Of a DNA stretch of 64,000 nucleotides, positions 23,332 through 35,200 are shown in pieces; position 1 is the stretch's first letter; every line of letters starts with the position of its first letter. The notes under the pieces were generated by a model. The model ran no database searches. It had not been told where the DNA came from and saw only the letters and a program-made list of their open reading frames with translations. The position numbers and the translations under genes were made by a program. The stretch spans positions 310,001 to 374,000 of the forward strand of contig JAACJO010000015.1 in the NCBI GenBank assembly GCA_013368445.1, read 5' to 3'. The DNA is from Leucocoprinus leucothites. Lineage: Eukaryota; Basidiomycota; Agaricomycetes; Agaricales; Agaricaceae.

Positions 23332-25306
23332 ATGTCAATCACGTCAATGACACCCGCAGGCTTTCTGTACATAGGCCCAATCTCAGGTTTATCCACTGGC
23401 ATCACGCCTTCTCTTCGTGCACTGATAACGAGCAAAATAGCGGCTTGTGCATCTATCATGGCCTATGACGCTGCTCTGACGCTCGACCTTGAGGTGAGTT
23501 GTTAGATTCGGCCCACCTTTCACCTTGGTATCATTTCTATTCAACAATCTAGATTAAACTCGTTTGGAGGTAAGCGAGCCTTCGAGATCTTTATGATGTC
23601 CGCTGACATTCATAAAGGCAGTCGTGGACCATAAGCAAAATTTTATACTCGTTATCCCGTTATATGGTTCCAGTCATATTATTGTAAGTTTTTCAATCCA
23701 TCGCACCTCCCTTGGAGTTGACATGGAGCTCTGGTCGTGGAGCATCAACGCCCATAGTGAGCATTGGCGCCCTTGTCAGTCTACACGTGTGCTCAGCCTG
23801 ACCCTTCATAGTTTATACTTTTACGGTAAATCCATCAGAGCAGGCAAGAATGAATTTTTATAACGCTCGATATTGAGTTAACCCTGGCTCTTTGAATCAC
23901 CCTCGACCACCAGTTGTAAGTGGCCTGTCTCGTTGCTTATTTTGGTGAATTGAACCATTTTCAAAAAGGTGCCGTTTGTGGCAGGGCGTTTGGTTGACCT
24001 GGTAAGAGCTCTTCCGTAAACACCAAGAACTCAGAATTGACTGGTCCCTCTACCTGACAGGGCGCCTTTTCTTGCAGCGGCTATTCCAGATGCTTTAATT
24101 CTGATACGACTCGATGCACTATATCTCACGAAACCAAGAAGTGAGCTTGTTCCGTGCTTCGTTTTCGTGCAATCCCTCATCCAGCTTCTAAGTTCGGCGT
24201 CTAACGCGGATAATATTTGCCAGTATGTCCGCCTAGGTTTACCTATCAAAATAAGGTGAACTCAACTATTGTCGGTACTTCACCACTTAGCGCACCTCTT
24301 AGTGAGACCACATTTTCCACAATCTGGTCATGGGACTCTCAAACTGATGGAAGAATTGATGAGACACTCGTTGTCCTTACAGTCGTCAATAATAACTTCA
24401 AGCCACAAGTTCTTCTAGCAAAAATAGTTCCCAAGGGTTGCAACATATCCATGTTCAACCGAGAATCAAGAGCACAGGATATACTTATGTGAGTTCATCC
24501 TCATGGGTCGTTCCTGCATCCTATTTCCTAAGGCTAATGCTTGCTGCAGTCTTATTCCAATGTTATCCCAAAGTCAGTTGTCAATCCACTCCTAGGCCCA
24601 CGTCTCGGACTAAAGAAAAGCTCTGATTAAAATCGCCGAGCCTAGCTTATTACTTTGGTATAACTCTTGTCCAGTTTCTCAACAGTGTCAAGGAGATTCG
24701 AAGAGAGACGAACAATTCATTCACTCGTTCTATCTTTTCCATGGACAGTGATCTCCCAACGTATTTTATCCTATTCCGTCAGGGGGCTTGTTATTTTCTT
24801 GGGTGAGTAATGACGCCGTAAACCTGTCATAAAGCCAACATTTTCTGACGCCAAATGGACGATAGAACCTTATGTTCGTTCCTTTCTTTGTCGCGCGGCG
24901 GTGGCTTCATGTTATTGACTTGGCCACTCACTGTTGTTACAGTTGCCTATGTGGTTGTTGGCGTGCTTGATCTCGTGCATCCCAGCGAATTTCTCTGGCT
25001 ACCGGGAGTTGCGCAAGTCCTAATTATCTTTTTTTTTCCTTGGTTGCTGACAGAACCGTACAGCATTTGGATGACGATCAATACACTATTGGTGGGTAGA
25101 CCAACCGATCATCGAGTATATTACCTGTTATCTAACTAATATACGTTATCTCTGGCTGAATATTTCCTTCGTAGGGCTCACGTCTCTATCTCTTGATGAG
25201 GCGCCGTGGTTTGGCACAGAATAACGGGAACAGTACTCGTATGCGCGCTATTACTTTCGACTTGGAACTAGGAAACCTAGGATCCGCGGTACGACAGGAA
25301 TTCTAG
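23332..25306 (+). CDS. DUF6533 seven-helix membrane protein, copy B
   Basis: Inverted paralogue of the gene at 8,276-10,295. Exons 1-4 are 23332-23386, 23441-23493, 23553-23569 (17 bases) and 23618-23683. They encode GPIS-AACASIMAYDAALTLDLE-IKLVWR-QSWTISKILYSLSRYMV and match copy A in length exactly. Later exons include IPDALILIRLDALYLTKPRS near 24,090 and DLPTYFILFRQGACYFLG near 24,760. A hydrophobic exon runs through about 24,870-25,100, and the final exon GSRLYLLM...RAITFDLELGNLG stops at 25306. No frame breaks are evident in the exons I could align with copy A, so the gene is probably functional. The role is unknown; the family is predicted to be plasma-membrane and receptor-like only by topology. 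Confidence 0.75.
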
Positions 25307-26341
25307 AGATACACATAGGAGCTGGCATAATGCAGCATTCGATACAAGGGGCCATTTTGCCAGAAAATTTATCTTCTGAGAATATTGTCAGGTGTTGAGA
25401 TGAACTACGAGGGGAGTATTGGTCTTACTCCCTTACAGATGCTTCATACACCAATGTCTCATCGTACCTAGCACTAGTCTCATGCATCTCAAGCTCAACT
25501 GATTTAAAAAATTTGCGGGGGAGAAATATCGTCAGCTAGCTGGCAATTGAGATCAATCTCTTTCACAAATTTATACAAGATATATATCAGGAGACGATTT
25601 GAATCACCTTTCGTCGAGGCGGAGAAAAAGAAGATAGCCCCAGACAGACCTTAGCCAGGGCTTGGAATGGCAGATTTGCCCACCCCGGCTGATCCATGGA
25701 TGGGCTCACCGATGCTTAGTCTACATGTTCCCCATCTTATGACTTGGCCATCCACCTCGTCATGCGTTAAGTACGTATGATGAAGATCAGAATAAATTTC
25801 GATTTTAAAATAAGTACTTATAAAGAAAAGAAAGGGGACATCTCACCACATGACTGAAGGCGTACCTATTACCCAGTCGAATTCTTTGGCGCCCCGCTGC
25901 CCCTCAAATCTCTGACAATACTCAACGTTCTACTACCACTAACTCCTCGAATGCTGCACGCACGAGTCCCAACTTCCGACCCGACACAAACACTCGCGTG
26001 GCATATTTTGTGACTAGGTCACTGAGTGTGAAGATACACCCACCCATCGACTCCGCGCCCAACAGCGTATCCATGCGTTTCACTTCCCTGTGCTCAGTGG
26101 TTCTTTGATTTCATAAATGAGGCTCTTAGTTCTATCATGAGTCCTTATTTCCATCATTAAACCACTCTTTGGGCAGGATGCTCATGAAAAATCATGTGGT
26201 CTATCAGCGTCTCGGAGACATCTCAATTCAACCGCACGTCTACGAATTGGTATGAAACAAGCGCCGTTTCGAATCCGAGGGTACTTTATTATTTAAGTGC
26301 TGCCCAGTTCCAACAGATCTCTGGTTTTGCTTCCTTACAGT
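25307..26341. other. Intergenic region holding the NACHT relic
   Basis: Apart from the relic at 25,550-25,770, about 800 bases show no gene, repeat or RNA gene. Confidence 0.4.
25550..25770 (-). pseudogene. Relic of a NACHT NTPase gene
   Basis: On the minus strand one frame reads GEPIHGSAGVGKSAIPSPG, a stop, then LSGAIFFFSASTKGDSNRLL and YILYKFV. This matches the order Walker A (GxxGVGKSAI), then the gap, then GAAFFFSRPNxRxDPNRLFxTIAYQLA of the intact NACHT genes at 2,669 and 29,494. The segment between Walker A and the FFFS block is shortened and contains an in-frame TAA. No Walker B follows. A decayed fragment is the best explanation; chance is unlikely because two motifs fall in the right order, frame and spacing. 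Confidence 0.65.
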
Positions 26342-27950
26342 ATGGATACGTCCCTTCTATCTCTTCTCGGGCAGTTTCAGCGATTTGAGGTACTTGTCGC
26401 ATTCTAAAACTCTTCATCCGAGTACTGATGAATATATGTATCACACTCACAGTACATACAAGGTAATGATCAGCCCTGTTCCTCGCTGCAGATTGAATAC
26501 AGCGATGAATAGTTGCAATGCATATGTGGTTCATATGTGACTACTTTGAGCTTTTCCCCCTCGAGGTAAGTTTCGTCCCATTTGTTCGATATGTTCTCGG
26601 TTTAACTCACCTTGGGATGAGGGAAGTTTGATACTATCTGGCGTGGACGATGGGGTTGGCAATGCGCTGGTCACCTTCTCTATCTTTTATGTCGGTACAC
26701 AACGTTCTTCACTCTCGGAACCGTAATATACAGTGAGTATTGTGACCGTGTCTCTCAAGGAAAGTGAAGCGATTGATTCTTGGTTTCATGAAAGGTATGC
26801 TTGGTACCCAGAATGTATTTGGAGAAAATTCCATTGAATCTAAATTATTTGCTAAACCGCAAGTTTGATAGGATGAGTTATGTCTCAAGCTTGGAATAAG
26901 TTCCTCGTGTGCGTACATGCAAAGGACTCTCATCCAGCGCACTTATTTCTCTGTGGAACTAGGGATGACCTTTGTCGGAATTGCTTGTGCTCAGTGTGAG
27001 CCCTATAAACTGCATCGAACCCGCATGAACTTATCGATAGTTCCCGACAGTGGCGTTCTTCCTGCGCGCATATGCGCTCTGGCATGGTCACTCCGCTGTT
27101 GGGGTATTTCTTGTTATTTTAGCAATCGTAGGCGGTGAACTATGATCGCATTTACTATCAGATGCTAATGCACACACCCCTCAGGGCATGATTGGTGCAG
27201 GAATTACTATCAATGTTTTGGTAATGCGCTCAACCCAGCGTTCGTCTGTCACCCGATGAACAGTGCCAGTCTACTAATCCTGCTCGGGTCTAGTCTTACG
27301 GCCTCCGATTGATAATCCAGCCATTATTCCTCGCTGCTACCTTGTCGTCGATGGTCAACCAGAACTCGCAATGTGGGGTGCCGTGAGTGTGACTATTGTT
27401 GACTCTGGTGGGGTTGCACTTCAGTTCCCGACGATTGTCTCACTAACCATGCCGCACTTTCATAATAGTGTTGATGGTAATGGCAGTCGCTGCGAAGTTT
27501 AAGGCGAACTACTCTGTGGACCTTGATTCGCTTGCGTACAAGGTGTATCGAGATGCCATCTACTACTTCGTTGTTAACTTCGGTAAGTGGTCACCTTTTC
27601 GAACGGAGCATGATTGAACTAAGATGTGAATCACTGTACGTCTAGCTATATCAATTACATCCATTCTCTTGTTCCACTTTCCGCCAGGACCGTTCAAACA
27701 GTTGTCTGGAATGTCAGTATCCCCTGGCGCAAATGATCATATGTCAACCTTTCGATGGCTAACCCTAACACCTAGTTTCCCCTCAATCATGACTCGCTGC
27801 TTGGCATGTCACATCATCCTCCGCCTACGAGTGTACTCAAGAGGTGGATCACTGACGTTCACAACAACCGATGGGCGTTCACTCGGTCCGTTGGAGTTTT
27901 ATCACTCTGATAGTCAGGAGACAAGTGACGCCAACCCTCAGGGGTCCTGA
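26342..27950 (+). CDS. DUF6533-family membrane protein, copy C (divergent)
   Basis: A third, more distant DUF6533 gene. Exons 26342-26389, 26453-26462 (10 bases), 26513-26565 and 26627-26732 give FE-YIQ-VAMHMWFICDYFELFPLE-FDTIWRGRWGWQCAGHLL-YLLCRY, the N-terminal DUF6533 block. Later exons encode FFLRAYALWHGHSAVGVFLV (about 27,050), MIGAGITINVL, the Cys-containing IIPRCYLVVDGQPELAMWGA (about 27,340), VLMVMAVAAKFKANYSV (27,470-27,590) and a last exon with FHFPPGPFKQL and SFPSIMTRCLACHIILRLR. The tail is hydrophilic. The 10-base exon is inferred from the conserved YIxVA join. The exon near 26,800 is not resolved. The protein is not a recent duplicate of A or B. Confidence 0.65.
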
Positions 27951-28667
27951 TATTATTAGCTCCTAGTATTGAGAAGTCTATTCAAAATCGTAACACATCT
28001 ACATCGTTGCATGACTTACTGACCCCTATTTGCAGTGCAAGTAGTGACACAGTGCTCCACCGATCCGATTGTTATCTCTTTTCTACAGGGCTTAGGGCGG
28101 TAACAGTCGGGTGTATGTCTTGTAATAGCTCCAGTCGATAGCTCCTGGAATATTTCTCTCCGACTACGTTTAATTGCCGCGTTGGTACCTGGTCAGTTGA
28201 TAAATGTAGATGAAGTCAAGAAAATTCCGCAGTCAGAGTCAGCCTGACGGCATTATTGTACAGTTCCAACCCCAGACGCATGAGTACGAAAGTGTGACTG
28301 TGCCATTGTGGACAAGGCAGGCTTGAGAGCACAGCATTACTAACATTTATATACTTGATCTCCGCTCTGCAAGCCACGACGCTGCCATGCTGCCACAGAG
28401 ATGGAGAGACAAGTGTTTCATGAGGCGGCATAAACTGCCCTTTTTCTCCCTTATTCAAGGGGTTACATTAGAAAGATGGTTATCGTCCCCGTAATGGGCT
28501 TGGTTCATCTTCATTTGTAGTCTCGGCCGAGATTATGGCTGTATGTTTGTTATCCTCTATCGAAAACATATTCTACGGTGACTTGATCTCTACCGCTCAT
28601 GTAAAATCCTCACCACTCAAAAGCGCCTGTTCCCAATTTCGGCGGAGGAACTGAGGTCGAAAATTCG
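27951..28667. other. Intergenic, no gene supported
   Basis: 720 bases between DUF6533 copy C and the promoter of the small secreted protein gene. Short frames on both strands lack any family or domain feature. Confidence 0.35.
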
Positions 28668-28906
28668 TATAAAAGGCCTCTGTGAGCTTCCAATGCAACA
28701 CAACAAGATCTCTTCGACACTTTTCAGAGTCAGTCTTCACTTCATACAACGGGCTAGCCTTTCGCTCATCTTCTCCCAGAGAATTCACGCTTAGCGACCC
28801 ATCGTCAAAGTCCTCAAACTCAAGTAAACTCTTCGCTTCTTCAGTCGTACGGAACCGTCGTCAACGTCCTTCTTTCCTGCAAAACTAATGTATCTGATTA
28901 CAGATC
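28668..28906 (+). promoter_or_regulatory. TATA box and 5'-UTR intron of the secreted protein gene
   Basis: TATAAAAGG at 28668-28676 is a strong TATA box, 230 bases before the ATG at 28907. A consistent 5'-UTR intron runs from GTACGG at 28847 to TTACAG at 28903, with a CTAAT branch-like site near 28885. The acceptor ends four bases before the ATG. A TATA box with a 5'-UTR intron would suit a strongly induced gene. Confidence 0.55.
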
Positions 28907-29122
28907 ATGAAATTCAACTTCGCCACTACTGCTATTGTCGCTGCCCTCACTTTGGCCATTGGAGGCAATGCCATCTCCTGCCAGGATCAGGCTAATGGCA
29001 ATCACCCCGCCAAATGTGTTTACGGGGACTGCCCAACCGGCTACCGTAGCGTTTTCTGGGACAGCGGATGCTCCTCGAGGGGCTGGCTCTGGTGGAAGGA
29101 GACCCAGAAGTGCTGCATCTGA
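28907..29122 (+). CDS. Small secreted cysteine-rich protein
   Basis: A 71-residue single-exon protein. A signal peptide spans residues 1-22 (MKFNFATTAIVAALTLAIGG, then NA). The mature part of about 49 residues has six Cys in a C-x10-C-x4-C-x14-C-x12-CC pattern, allowing three disulfides, and several Trp (FWDSGC, GWLWWKE). It resembles fungal small secreted proteins such as effectors, antimicrobial peptides or developmental peptides, but no named family is recognised. It lies tail-to-tail with a NACHT gene, which proves no link. Confidence 0.75.
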   Translation: MKFNFATTAIVAALTLAIGGNAISCQDQANGNHPAKCVYGDCPTGYRSVFWDSGCSSRGWLWWKETQKCCI

Positions 29123-29493
29123 GTACATATCTTCAGAGTAGTACGCTCAATTGCCTGGACGATGTCTATATGACCTAGTGACTGTTTTGTAAATAACTGT
29201 AATACGTTGTACTGTTTCGTGCTATGATTGTTCTTCTTCTTGTCCGCGTGCTCAGGGGAAATAAATTGACAGAATCCTTCTATAAGGGAACGAGGACAGC
29301 GAGCGGTAACATGGACCGGTATCGACCTGGGATAGATCGAACGTTCCAGCGTTGAGAGACTAAAGCAATGCAAACGCAGAAGGGTGTGGGGCGATCACCC
29401 ATCCAGACCATGATGCGGCTTTCCAGCAAACAACCTTTCCCTTCCCGTTCCCCAGCGTATACGGTCGAGGTGCGAATAGACTCCCTGGCTTCC
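29123..29493. other. Convergent 3' flanks
   Basis: 371 bases between the stop of the secreted protein gene and the stop of the minus-strand NACHT gene. No gene is seen. Confidence 0.4.
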
Positions 29494-31568
29494 CTATCCC
29501 GATGAATAATAGCGGGTGTAAACTTCGTCGAACAAGCTTGTTTCGTATCTCGCGTGGCGTCTGACAATACCCAGCGTTAGCAACAGAACGTTCAGCTGTG
29601 CGAGGCAAAAAGACATTACTCGTTTTCGCATCTCGCGAGGGGAGAATTCATACTGGAAGAAAGCAGGGTACATCTGTAACTCGGGGATTTTATCAAACTG
29701 GAAGTCCGTCAAGGTCTGAGCCAAGCGTGTGTCAATGCCGAACATTAGCCACAAGCGGAGGAATGTTTGAAGGAGTCTCTGATAGAGCTCATGTTCGTCG
29801 ATGCCGGTAGCATTAGCAGGCCACGTGAGGGCGAGATTTATAGAATCACCTGTGAAAATGGACCAGTCAATACTTAATCGCAACCAATATGTCGCGTTCA
29901 TGGGTAACAAACCTGGATGGTTCATATGTACTTTGTTTAGCCTTTCCAACAGCTCCCATTGGAGAGTCTCTCGACAGTTGAGAATGCAGAAATCCTTTGA
30001 CCGATTCTTGTCGGTCATATATTCCATGAATGAACTATGAAAGAGCTTCATCGTGACAGTTGACCGAACGCAATGAAGTTCTATCAAAGGGTGGAGAGAA
30101 ACACACGCGTCTATGTACTCTCCTTCGGAGAGTTCGAGAATATTGGCGTAACCTGCTGCACCAACGCTTGGTCGGGACTGGTCACAAGAGGCTGCCTGGT
30201 CATCCAGGAAACGGAGTAGCAAAATCTTCTGGACGAGGGAAAGTGTGTTTTGGGGGACAGATGTCAGGATGAAATCATAAAAGAAATCGAGAGGGTCCAA
30301 GGAATGTTGATCAGCGACGCTTTGAGCACGATTATCGAGAGACAGAACAACGCGTAGTTTACCCTCTGGATTTCCAGTGCCGACAAAGCGAGCAATAACA
30401 AGGGCACAGATAAAGAAACCTGCACAGAGTTTAAGGAGAATCTGGTATTCTTGCTCCGAGGGCCAAGATGACGACAGGCCATATTTTCGCCGAATGTTCT
30501 CGAATTCGTAGACCAGAATTCGTCGGATATCGTCATTGCTTCCCAACGACACTGGCACTTCGAGGAGTGGAGAGGAAGAGAGCAACTTGCTAGTGCCGAA
30601 AGCATTTTGGATGTGCCTTTCAGGCCGCGTGATAATGAGCCAACGTAAAGGCGTAGTCTGTTTTCGAGTAGAAGTGGTGATAAGGTCAATGATAGTACGC
30701 TGGACGTCAGGTCCGCCGCACTCGTCAAGACCATCAATAAGAATGACCCATCCATTTGCACTGGAAGGTCCTCTTTTGTTCGCTTTCAAGAATGGCCGCT
30801 CGATGAGCCCTTGAAATTGCTTCGATATTGTTTGTGTGACAAGTGAAGGCGTCTTTGTAATGATGCCACCGATGTTTTGGCAATAAGAGTCGGATCTAGT
30901 TGCAAGTTGGTATGCAATCGAGGTAAAAATGCGTTCCGTCTTGTCTCGTCGTTGGAGAAACAGAGAAGCACCGAGTTTTCCCTTGAGTGCCAACTCTTCA
31001 GCACAACTCCGTGCAATGATCGACTTGCCAATCCCTGGGGATCCACACATCCAGAGAACGGGTTCACCTTCAGGTGCGCTGCTCCATTCCACGACCCTTC
31101 GGGTGTCTTCCTTGCATGTGCCAGAGTGACGTCTAGGTGAACTTCCAAGAGATGCGTCACGAAATGTATCTTGCAAAGACACCTTTAGCAATGCCTCCAA
31201 AACTGCAAATTTGGCTATTGAGACATTGTGAGCCGATGTATGATAAAGTGCTTACCCGCATGCTTCGTTGTCCCTGCGATATCGGCTGGTGCGGTCCTCA
31301 GAAATGGGAAGCTGGCGGACAAACAATGGCTGCTGGCAACAGAGGCCTGCATTTCTTGGCGAGATTCAGCGTTGTTGTCGAGCACGATGGTAGACACTAG
31401 AAGGCGGAGGGCGAGGCCTCGTGTGAGCCGAAAACTTAGCACGACTTGACGTGCCAGATTGATGGGTGTCCATATGGGCGTCAGACTCGGTTCTCGTCTA
31501 ACACGAGTTCGAAAGTAAAGTGAAACCACGGAGGGAAACTGAGCATATCCCTGAGCCAGGAGCTTCAA
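29494..31568 (-). CDS. NACHT-domain NTPase 2 (fungal NLR-like), 5' end unresolved
   Basis: Main exon 29494-31202 (about 569 codons) holds Walker A GSPGIGKS, LFLQRRDKTERIFTSIAYQL, Walker B WVILIDGLDEC and the sensor-like WLIITRPERHI, followed by an all-helical C-terminus. The first ATG of this exon is at 31200, but an upstream exon fits better. Exon 31256-31568 or longer (VSLYFRTRVRREPSLTPIW, LALRLLVSTIVLDNN, FLRTAPADIAGTTKHA) joins across a 53-base GTAAGC...CAG intron in the right phase. That exon has a beta-rich, C2-like look (VxxxxRREPxLxPxW) seen before NACHT domains in mushroom proteins. Its own start was not found, because 31568 begins with TTG. The true start may be near the retrotransposon inserted at 31,799. 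Confidence 0.8.
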
Positions 31569-31798
31569 GAAGTGTTGTTGTAAATTGGTGCACTAAGTCC
31601 ATGAGCTCTGACATGGAGTGAAACGAGTGGGCGGTCTTGAAATTGTTGAGGACAAATCATTGATGGCATCATCATCACAGCTTTGTGGTTTTCCGGTATT
31701 GCCGGCTGAAGCGTAACCCGTCAGGTTCACACAACCTGTAGCGCCCTCATGCACTTCTTGGTTTCGGCCAGCTTCTGTCGATCTCAGGACGGTCATTC

Positions 31799-32171
31799 TG
31801 TCGAAGCAGCAACGGGGAGCGTAGCGGTGAAGGTAGACGACGAGGTCAGTACTCACTTTACTAGGCAGTTAGTCTGTTATGGGATAGTGTTCGAGGTAGT
31901 AGTTGCGACTGAGAGTATAGAATTGACTGTAGGATAACGAAGAAAATACAAGGTATTTATACTAAAGAGTTCAAATAATTCTACTATAAAGAGGGTATTA
32001 CACCATCGTTTCGAGGTGGTAAAGGGTACAGGTAAAACATATAGTAAAACATGTATTGTCCGCATGAAGTATCGGTGCGTAAACATAGTGGTATCTAATA
32101 ATAGAATGCATATGTCATAATTGAGAGTGAACACGAACATAGCAGCGTGTAAACGCGCACGTGATTCAACA
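31799..32171 (-). repeat. 3' LTR of the copia element
   Basis: 373 bp, bounded by TG...CA (as TGTTGAATC...CTTCGACA on the element's strand). It differs from the other LTR at four positions, all transitions (369/373 identical). Confidence 0.95.
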
Positions 32172-32183
32172 CTCCTCCTCACT
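32172..32183 (-). other. Polypurine tract of the copia element
   Basis: On the element's strand GTGAGGAGGAG abuts the 3' LTR. This is the usual position and composition of the plus-strand primer. Confidence 0.65.
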
Positions 32184-32250
32184 CGAAATGGCGGGAGATG
32201 CATAATTAAGCGGCTATGAGAGCGCTTCGTTTAAGCGACTTATAAAAGCG

Positions 32251-35200
32251 CTAAAGAAATTCGATACCCAAAGAATAAACAAATTTATTGAAGAGAATTG
32301 AACCGAGGTTTTTCGTTAAAATATCGGCAGGGTTGTTTGAGCCCTCGATAAATTCCAACTCAACGGAACCTTCTTCAACGATATCTCGGATATAGTGATA
32401 TCGTATATCAATATGCTTCAAGCATTTCTCTTGAACAGGGTTCTCGCTCCAGAAGATAGATCCGATATTATCACCATAGAGAATCGGAGCAGGAATTTTA
32501 AAACCTATCTCTTCGAGAAGTTGTTGAATCCACATCAGCTGGCGGCTGCAATCAGATAGCGCCATATACTCAGCTTCAGTAGATGACAAAGCGACAGTTT
32601 TCTGCTTGCGGCTAAGCCAGCTTACAGGTCCATGCGCTATTGTGACAAAGTTACCTGTGACAGATCGTCGAGACTGTCCGTCTTGCGCCCAATCACTATC
32701 GGAACAAGCAACGATGGCCTGGTTAGAAGCTCCATCAAAGACGAGTCGATAATTGCGCGTTGATCGCAAATATTGCAGCACATGGAGTCCAGCCCGGAAG
32801 TGCGCATTGGAAGGGGCAGCAGATTGCTGGAAGAGTTTGACAACCGCAAAGGATATGTCAGGTCTCGATCCGATCATAAGATACATCAGCGATCCGACTA
32901 ACTGTTGGTAACGAGTCCTAAACTTAGGATCTACCTTATCGACATAGGGTTCGAATACAAATCCTGATGGCAGCGGTGTGAATTTCGCGCCTTTAGGGAT
33001 ATCAAACTTCTCAAGAACCTTATCGAGGTATTTCACTTGATCTATATAGAGTTTTCTCTCTTTTCGATCTCGTGATATGTTCATGCCTAGGAACTCAGAA
33101 AGTTCACCTTGGTCACGACATTCCCAAGTAGTCATGAATTTTTGCTTCAACTCGGAGAGGAGCAGGGAATTCTTTTTACCCATAAAGAAGACATCATCCA
33201 CATAAACGACCGCAAAGACACGCTCGCCGGTCTTGGGATGTGTAAAATGATAAACGCCAGCGTCGGACTTACAGCGCTTGAATCCAAGTTTCAGCATTGA
33301 TGAAGTGAGTGCTTTCCACCAAGATAAGCTGGCTTGTTTTAGACTGTAGATCGCTTTGCGTAATCTCCAGACTTTCTTCTCATGGCCAGGAAGTCGGAAT
33401 CCTTCTGGCTGCTCCATATAGATCTCTTCATCCAGATCGCCATATAAATAGGCTGTTTTGACGTCAACAGAGTGAAGGTCAAAGTCCTCAAGCGCTGCAA
33501 TGCCAAGAAGTAGGCGCGCGGTCTCATATCGGACAACTGGAGAAAAGAGTTCATCGAAGTCGATTCCCTCGATCTGGGAGAACCCTTTCGCAACAAGGCG
33601 AGAGCGATAGCGATTATTGGACTTGATGTTATATACCCATCTATTTTTAATAGCTCTCCTTCCTTTTGGGAGATCAATGAGCTCGTATACACCACGCTTG
33701 TGAAGCGCGTCTAATTCCTCAAGCATCGCTTTTTGCCATTTGGTTTGAGTATCAGTGTCTAAATTCGCGATATCTTGAAACTGTTCGGGAACTGGCCCGT
33801 TGGCGCGTTGTGCGAGAAGGAAATCAACTAATTTTACCCCCCCTTCCTTCACGAACTTCGCAAAATCGGTAGATGACGGTTTATTGTCGATACTACTATC
33901 CGGGTGAGGGATATTCCAATTTCGTAATCTGTTCCGAGCTTCCTCATCGGAAATTGCTCCAGGAATAGGTCGATATTGGGCACGATTGCGTGGTAGGTTA
34001 GGATTGAGTTCCCTATATCGTCGGATGACATCAAGAGGGTCGCTCCTATCACCATACACATTTCCTGGTCTGTTCGGAGGTTGAACATTTCGCTTAGGAT
34101 GGCGATTTTCACGTTCGGTGACCCATTGATCGAGCCGTTCTAGTGCATCAAGATCATCCTGGACCGAAGGTCGCGGTGGCGATACCTCGGGTGGAGATGG
34201 AGACCGAGCACGTTTTCGTGGACCAGGTTCCTTTCGCGAAGGTCTGTGAGAAGGAGGTAACTCGACTTCTTCTTCCTCTTCTTTTAGATCGCGATCTTCC
34301 GGATCAGCGTAAGAAAGAGGTGGACTTGGCGATCTAGGAGGTGAAGGTGTTTTAGGGCGTGGAGGAGCACGAGGTGAAGGCGCATGAGGCGGCTCTCCTC
34401 CTCGAGGTGTAGACAGATGGTCTATATTTGGAACATTCGGAATAGTCGAGATTGGAGGAATCTCAGCGCGAGGTGGCTCGGGGTAAACCACGGGTTTTTG
34501 ATCTGGACATTTTGGGAACATCTTTTCATCAAAGATGACAGTCGGTGAGATAAACTCGGCATTCCCTCGAGTATGGCGGAGAAAGATGTAATTCTTCTCC
34601 CGATCATATCCAACGAAGATCATCAATTCAGATTTCGCAGATAATTTATTCGGGCGCATTTCGTCCGGAAGGAACACATATGCAGCACAACCGAATACTC
34701 GTAGGTGACTGATGTCAGGTTTATGTCCATGTACTAGCTCAAACGGAGTTTTCCATTGGATGCGGTTCATCGATGTGCGATTGTAGATATGGGTTGCGGT
34801 GTTAATCGTGAAATCCCACCATGAATCTGGAAGACACGCGTGAAGTCGCATGGCTTGCGCCTTCTCATGCAGTGTTCGATTCAATCTTTCTGCTCGCCTG
34901 TTCTGTTGATGGACGCGGGGCGCACTCGGTGTGAACTCAATCCCTTTCACCCTAAGATAATCTTGCAGTGTACCTGCTACGAATTCTCCTCCTCGATCGG
35001 ATGTAAATAGACGAATCGATTTGCCAAATTGGTTCTGAACATAGGTTAGAAGCTCAACCATGCGGGGAGCTGCTTCAGCTTTTGATCGCAGAAGCACCAC
35101 GTGGGCAAATGAGGAGTAATCGTCCAATAAGGTCATGACCCATTTGTACTTATGATAAGATACGATGGGGAGCTCAAAGAGATCACTGTGAACGTGCTCA

